10,388 bases of DNA from Bacillota bacterium. Lineage in GTDB: Bacteria; Bacillota; Clostridia; Lachnospirales; Anaerotignaceae. The position numbers and the translations under genes are program-made. The DNA is taken from positions 1 to 10,388 of the forward strand of contig JAFYQL010000214.1 of the NCBI GenBank assembly GCA_017547125.1, in the 5' to 3' direction. Positions 7,053 through 10,388 of this stretch are shown here, piece by piece; within the stretch, counting starts at the first letter, position 1, and each line of letters starts with the position of its first letter. The notes under the pieces were generated by a model that saw only the letters and a program-made list of their open reading frames with translations, was not told where the DNA came from and did no database searches.

Positions 7053-8381
7053 TTATTTTTTTGCCATTTTGCCTCTTTCGATTGCAATTGTTGATTTGAT
7101 AGACTGAGCAAGCTGTCTCTTTGCAGGACAGATGTATGAGCAGCTACCGCATGCAATACAATCAAGACCGTGGTTCTTTACAAAACCTTCGCCATCGCCA
7201 CGAATTGCAAATCCGTTAAGTACGATTGGCATAAGGCCCATTGGGCAATGTTCTACACACTTACCGCAACGGATACAGTTGCTTTCTTCAGGAATCTTAG
7301 CTTCTTCTGGTGTGAAGCAAAGGAAAGCTGAGCTTGTTTTTGTTGTTGCAACTTCTGTTGTGTACATTGCAATACCCATCATAGGACCACCGGCAATCAT
7401 CTTTGCTGGTTCAACTTTGAATCCGCCGATCTGTTCTAAGAGGTCAGCGTATGTCATACCTACTCTGATCTGGTAGTTACCTGGGTTAGCAGGCGCACCG
7501 CCTGTAACTGTCATAACCTTTCTCATTACAGGTCTGCCAAGAGCTACTGCGTTGTAGATACCGATGATTGTGTCAACGTTGTCTACGATACAGCCTGCTG
7601 TTGCAGGAAGAGCACCTGAAAGTACTTCTCTGCCTGTAATAGCTTTAATAAGGTGTTTTTCACTACCCTGTGGGAATTTAGCCTTAAGAGGCTGAACTGT
7701 GATGTTTTCAATACCTTCACATGCTTTTGTAAGCTTTTCGATAGCTTCTGGTTTGTTATCTTCGATACCGATAACACCTTTAGCTTCTGGGTGAAGCTTA
7801 AGAACAATCTTAAGACCTTCTACAAGCTTATCTGTTTCTTCAAGCATAAGTCTGTAGTCACATGTAAGGAATGGTTCACATTCTGCAGCATTTACAAGAA
7901 TGTAATCAATTTTTGTTCCTGGTGGTGGAGCAAGTTTTACCTGTGTTGGGAAACCGGCACCGCCCATACCAACAACGCCGCCTTCTTTAACAGCAGCTAA
8001 AATTTCTTCGTTTGTCATCTGTGTGTAATCTCTGGCAACCATTGTTTCTGATTCAGCCATGAGACCATCGTTTTTGATAACGATTGCAGGGCTCATTGTA
8101 CCTGATGGAACAAGTACAGGTCTGTTCACTGCAACAACTTCACCTGATACGCTTGCGAAGATAGGTGAGCTTACGAAACCGCCAGCTTCAGCGATTTTCT
8201 GACCTACCTTAACATAGTCGCCAACCTGAACAATAGGCTGTGCAGGCGCACCGATGTGCTGTGACATTGGGAAGAATAATTCTGAATTTTCTTTTGGGAG
8301 TATCACTTTAATTGGTACATCTTTTGTTAAAGCTTTGCCATCTGGTGGATGAACTCCCCTTTTGAACGTTAAAGTTTGCAT
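7053..8381 (-). CDS. rnfC: Rnf complex subunit RnfC, NADH-side electron carrier
   Basis: A 442-residue peripheral subunit that exchanges electrons with NAD+/NADH on the cytosolic side. The N-terminal RnfC barrel-sandwich domain (about 1-105, starting TFKRGVHPPDGK) is followed by a complex I 51-kDa-like nucleotide/flavin-binding domain with the glycine-rich G-G-V-V-G-M-G-G-A-G-F-P-T (134-146) and N-A-A-E-C-E-P (164-170). An SLBB-type segment follows (about 290-340), then two 4Fe-4S motifs, C369/C372/C375/C379 and C408/C411/C414/C418. There are no membrane segments. The length is typical of the short clostridial form, lacking the long C-terminal repeats of proteobacterial RnfC. It is the first gene of the operon; the ATG is 5 bases after AGGGGG (8387-8392). 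Confidence 0.98.
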   Translation of the reverse strand: MQTLTFKRGVHPPDGKALTKDVPIKVILPKENSELFFPMSQHIGAPAQPIVQVGDYVKVGQKIAEAGGFVSSPIFASVSGEVVAVNRPVLVPSGTMSPAIVIKNDGLMAESETMVARDYTQMTNEEILAAVKEGGVVGMGGAGFPTQVKLAPPPGTKIDYILVNAAECEPFLTCDYRLMLEETDKLVEGLKIVLKLHPEAKGVIGIEDNKPEAIEKLTKACEGIENITVQPLKAKFPQGSEKHLIKAITGREVLSGALPATAGCIVDNVDTIIGIYNAVALGRPVMRKVMTVTGGAPANPGNYQIRVGMTYADLLEQIGGFKVEPAKMIAGGPMMGIAMYTTEVATTKTSSAFLCFTPEEAKIPEESNCIRCGKCVEHCPMGLMPIVLNGFAIRGDGEGFVKNHGLDCIACGSCSYICPAKRQLAQSIKSTIAIERGKMAKK

Positions 8382-8403
8382 AGTATCCCCCTCTGTTCTT
8401 TCC

Positions 8404-8418
8404 GTGCTTTTTTAGCAC
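8404..8418 (-). other. Small stem-loop just upstream of the rnfC ribosome binding site
   Basis: GTGCT (8404-8408) pairs with AGCAC (8414-8418) around a five-base loop. It sits about 12 bases before the AGGGGG site of rnfC. With only five base pairs it is too short to call a terminator, and on the minus strand no U-tract follows. It may simply keep the ribosome binding site open. Confidence 0.35.
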
Positions 8419-8455
8419 AAGATTATAAAGTAATAATAGAAATAACTACATATAA

Positions 8456-8492
8456 ACTGCAGTCTCCGGCCGTTCACCCGGAAAACTCCAGT
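8456..8492 (-). promoter_or_regulatory. GC-rich imperfect hairpin at the 5' end of the rnf leader RNA
   Basis: ACTG (8456-8459) pairs with CAGT (8489-8492), AGT (8461-8463) with ACT (8485-8487), and CCGG (8466-8469) with CCGG (8478-8481), closing an 8-base loop, with a C/C mismatch and a small internal loop between the segments. It stands out because the surrounding leader is very AT-rich. It starts about 11 bases after the predicted rnf transcription start. It could be an mRNA-stabilising 5' stem, a protein-binding site or part of a larger regulatory RNA. I do not recognise a known riboswitch class. Confidence 0.45.
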
Positions 8493-8509
8493 CTAAAATC
8501 AACATTACT

Positions 8510-8538
8510 ATTTTAATACAAATTTCGCTATATAACAA
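8510..8538 (-). promoter_or_regulatory. Probable sigma-A promoter of the rnf operon
   Basis: On the minus strand TTGTTA (8533-8538), a 17-base spacer and TAAAAT (8510-8515). A-tract DNA lies just upstream (about 8541-8580), like an UP element. The predicted start near 8503 gives a leader of about 120 bases before rnfC. The rest of the 8382-8820 intergenic stretch holds the hairpins and the rpoN promoter; I see no gene in it. Confidence 0.55.
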
Positions 8539-8759
8539 CCAAAATTTTTCATAAATTTAAGAAATTTTTATCCTTTTTTTATGAGAAAATGCCAGTTTAT
8601 CCATTATATACTCAATTTTTTATTAAAATGCGGTTAAATTACCCCCACTTAATATAATACTACTTTTGCCAGCAAGTGTAAATGTTAAAAGTTGCCTCTT
8701 CCTTAAATATGCTGTATACAATAACTTTTTTCTTTCACTGTATTTTTTTATCAAAAACT

Positions 8760-8788
8760 TTGAATTTTTCGCCAAAAAGTTGTATAAT
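8760..8788 (+). promoter_or_regulatory. Sigma-A promoter of rpoN
   Basis: TTGAAT (8760-8765), a 17-base spacer and a perfect TATAAT (8783-8788). The expected start is near 8795, giving a leader of about 26 bases that contains AAAGGAGGTG (8806-8815), a near-perfect ribosome binding site 7 bases before the ATG. Confidence 0.8.
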
Positions 8789-8820
8789 CTATTAGGAATA
8801 TGCGCAAAGGAGGTGTTTAA

Positions 8821-10179
8821 ATGGATCTGACCCTTAATACCAGTCAAAAGCTTCTTCTGTCACAGAAAATGCTTCAGTCAACAGAAATACTTCAGATGAG
8901 TTCAACCGAACTTGCAGACTATATAAAGGAAGCAGCAGTTGAAAATCCGGTTATGGAGCTTGAAGAAAAACAGGACGACTCTGAAAAATTTGACTTACTC
9001 AGAAAGAAAATAGACTACATCAACGAAAGCGACGAGCAAAACAGAACATACTACACTCAGGAAAAAGACGACGAAGATGAAAATGACGACTGGAAATTCA
9101 AACAGAATTCCGGTCAGAGCCTTGAAGAATACCTTTCCGAACAGCTTAACTGTATTCCTTTTGATAAAAACAGACTTGCTATAGGCCACTATATCATAGG
9201 CTGCATCAATTCAAACGGCTACCTTGAGGTTCCACCCGAAGCAATAGCCAAAAATCTTAAGGCAGATGTGCAAACAGTAAAAGATTTGCTTGGCATAATC
9301 AAAACATTTGAGCCTACTGGCGTTGGCGCATCTTCACTTCAGGAATGTCTTGAGCTTCAGCTTGATAAGGTAGGCTGCAAAGACGACACTGCAAGAGCCA
9401 TAGTAAGGGATTATCTTGAACTTCTCGGCAAAAATCAGCTTCACGTCATTGCCAAAAAATTAAGAACAAGCCTTGATGATGTAATTGAAGCCTCAGCAAA
9501 AATAAAAAGCCTCAATCCAAAGCCGGGCAATAGTTTCGACAGTGGAAAAAGCCTTGATTACATAACACCAGATGCACTGATACACGAAAAAGACGGTGCT
9601 TTTGAAATTATACTTAATGACCATTATATGCCTGGCATTTCCATCAGCAGTTTTTACAAAACCATTGTAAAAGACAGTGACGATACTGAAGCCAAAAACT
9701 ACATAAACGAAAAAATACGTCAGGCTGAATGGATAATGAAATGCATATCAAAACGAAATTCAACCCTTAAAAATACTATTGAAGTTATAGTTGATATTCA
9801 GAACGAATTTTTCCTTAACGGAAAAGGCAGTTTAAAGCCTATGTGCCTTAATGACGTTGCGGCAGCCCTCGGAATACACGAATCCACAGTTAGCCGTGCC
9901 GTAAAGGACAAATATGTTCAGTGTCGCCACGGCATATATCCGCTCAACTATTTCTTTAAAGTGGCACTTCCTTCAGCCGATTCATCAGGTAGCCTTACTG
10001 CCGAAGCAATAAAGCTTATGATCAAAAACCTTATTGACGAAGAGGACAACTCATCGCCATTAAGTGACCGCGAAATAACAGAAAAACTTAATGATTCCGG
10101 CATCAGCATTTCCCGAAGAACAGTAGCAAAATATCGCGAAAGCATGGGAATACTTGGCACAAGCGGAAGAAAGAATTAA
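8821..10179 (+). CDS. rpoN: RNA polymerase sigma-54 factor RpoN
   Basis: A 452-residue alternative sigma factor that directs RNA polymerase to -24/-12 (GG-N10-GC) promoters and needs an ATP-driven enhancer-binding activator. Region I (about 1-48) is glutamine- and leucine-rich, with Q-K-L-L-L-S-Q-K-M-L-Q-S and E-N-P-V-M-E-L. Region II (about 49-95) is acidic and variable. Region III has the core-binding domain (about 100-250), the helix-turn-helix around L-N-D-V-A-A-A-L-G-I-H-E-S-T-V-S-R-A (343-360), and the C-terminal RpoN box S-R-R-T-V-A-K-Y-R-E (431-440; the usual first residue is Ala). The length is normal for Firmicutes. It is monocistronic and divergent from rnf. No activator gene is in view, so the regulon cannot be inferred here. 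Confidence 0.97.
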   Translation: MDLTLNTSQKLLLSQKMLQSTEILQMSSTELADYIKEAAVENPVMELEEKQDDSEKFDLLRKKIDYINESDEQNRTYYTQEKDDEDENDDWKFKQNSGQSLEEYLSEQLNCIPFDKNRLAIGHYIIGCINSNGYLEVPPEAIAKNLKADVQTVKDLLGIIKTFEPTGVGASSLQECLELQLDKVGCKDDTARAIVRDYLELLGKNQLHVIAKKLRTSLDDVIEASAKIKSLNPKPGNSFDSGKSLDYITPDALIHEKDGAFEIILNDHYMPGISISSFYKTIVKDSDDTEAKNYINEKIRQAEWIMKCISKRNSTLKNTIEVIVDIQNEFFLNGKGSLKPMCLNDVAAALGIHESTVSRAVKDKYVQCRHGIYPLNYFFKVALPSADSSGSLTAEAIKLMIKNLIDEEDNSSPLSDREITEKLNDSGISISRRTVAKYRESMGILGTSGRKN

Positions 10180-10213
10180 AAAAGACAAGATACCGGAAAT
10201 ATCTTGTCTTTTT
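10179..10213. terminator. Bidirectional intrinsic terminator between rpoN and the converging recO-like gene
   Basis: A 14-bp stem (10179-10192 with 10200-10213, core AAGACAAGATA) with loop CCGGAAA. It is T-rich on the right, for rpoN, and gives a T-run on the minus strand, for the converging gene. The last base of the rpoN stop codon lies at the stem base, and the converging stop codon is only 4 bases away. Confidence 0.9.
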
Positions 10214-10216
10214 ATT

Positions 10217-10388
10217 TTATTCCAAAATTTCACACTGCTTTACAAACTCAAGACTTTTCAGATTGTCGCACATATGTCTTTTTATGTAGTTTTCAAATAT
10301 ATTCCAGAGTTCTTTTTTTACATCCTCCGAAACTCTGAATGCAAACATTTTTCTGCCGGAATTTTCAAGCACATACTTTATTGCCATA
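10217..10388 (-). CDS. recO: C-terminal end of a probable DNA repair protein RecO (5' part lies beyond the window)
   Basis: The last 56 or more codons of a minus-strand gene ending at TAA (10217-10219), open to the right edge. The visible tail, with M-F-A-F-R-V-S-E (14-21 from the first visible Met), E-L-x3-F-E-N-Y-I (26-34) and L-K-S-L-E-F (43-48), fits the end of RecO, which usually closes with a 'Y-x5-hydrophobic-x2-K-S-L-x-F-L-K'-like helix. RecO helps load RecA on single-stranded DNA together with RecR. The zinc-finger and N-terminal OB-fold regions that would confirm it are outside the window. The visible Met at 10387 is probably internal. The assignment is from memory of the family tail, so moderate confidence. 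Confidence 0.65.
   Translation of the reverse strand, partial: MAIKYVLENSGRKMFAFRVSEDVKKELWNIFENYIKRHMCDNLKSLEFVKQCEILE

Noticed and set aside
8525..8542. GG-N10-GC pattern (TGG then GC) that could be a sigma-54 promoter before rnfC
   Set aside because: Only the invariant GG and GC plus two flanking T match; the rest of the -24/-12 consensus does not, and a match this weak is likely by chance. It also overlaps the -35 of a better sigma-A promoter.
8525..8542. Rex (redox regulator) operator at the rnf -35
   Set aside because: Only one half-site, TTGTTA, is present; the second half expected for TTGTTAA-N4-TTAACAA is missing.
8623..8847. 74-codon minus-strand open frame across the rpoN promoter
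   Set aside because: It covers the strong rpoN promoter and start, has no ribosome binding site and no recognisable family; it is best explained as chance.

Overview
The window looks like chromosomal sequence from an anaerobic, low-GC Firmicute of the class Clostridia (Lachnospirales-like, but the genus cannot be settled by eye). The reasons are the AT-rich intergenic DNA, strong AGGAGG-type ribosome binding sites, sigma-A promoters with 16-17 base spacers, intrinsic terminators with U-tracts, an rnfCDGEAB operon in the clostridial order, and a DUF4321-maf pair. I see no insertion sequence, phage gene, tRNA, rRNA or CRISPR array. This is a core-genome region.

Layout, left to right. (1) 1-311, minus: the 5' part of a CDP-alcohol phosphatidyltransferase (phospholipid synthesis), cut by the window edge. 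(2) 312-470: two divergent sigma-A promoters. (3) 471-881, plus: a HIT-family nucleotide-binding hydrolase. (4) 887-923: a bidirectional terminator shared with the converging gene. (5) 927-2219, minus: a CPA2-type cation:proton antiporter with its own promoter. (6) 2419-3287, minus: a two-gene operon, DUF4321 membrane protein then maf, with promoter and terminator. (7) 3429-8381, minus: the complete six-gene rnfC-D-G-E-A-B operon with promoter, structured leader and terminator. (8) 8382-8820: a 439-base divergent regulatory region. (9) 8821-10179, plus: rpoN (sigma-54). (10) A convergent terminator, then the 3' end of a probable recO on the minus strand, cut by the right edge.

The centrepiece is the Rnf complex. 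It is a membrane ferredoxin:NAD+ oxidoreductase that couples electron flow from reduced ferredoxin to export of Na+ or H+. RnfB carries many iron-sulfur cysteine motifs, RnfC has the NADH/flavin-type domain and two 4Fe-4S motifs, RnfD and RnfG have covalent-FMN threonine motifs, and RnfA and RnfE are the paired membrane subunits with one conserved cysteine on each half. All expected key residues are visible, so the complex looks functional. The ApbE flavin transferase needed to attach FMN is not in the window. The neighbouring antiporter could use or balance the resulting ion gradient, but it is transcribed separately, so that link is only an inference.

The most interesting items are modest: a GC-rich imperfect hairpin at the very start of the rnf leader RNA, non-glycine variants of the flavinylation motif in both RnfD and RnfG, an Ala/Lys/Glu-rich tail on RnfB, and the conserved but uncharacterised DUF4321 protein. 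I found no convincing undescribed system.
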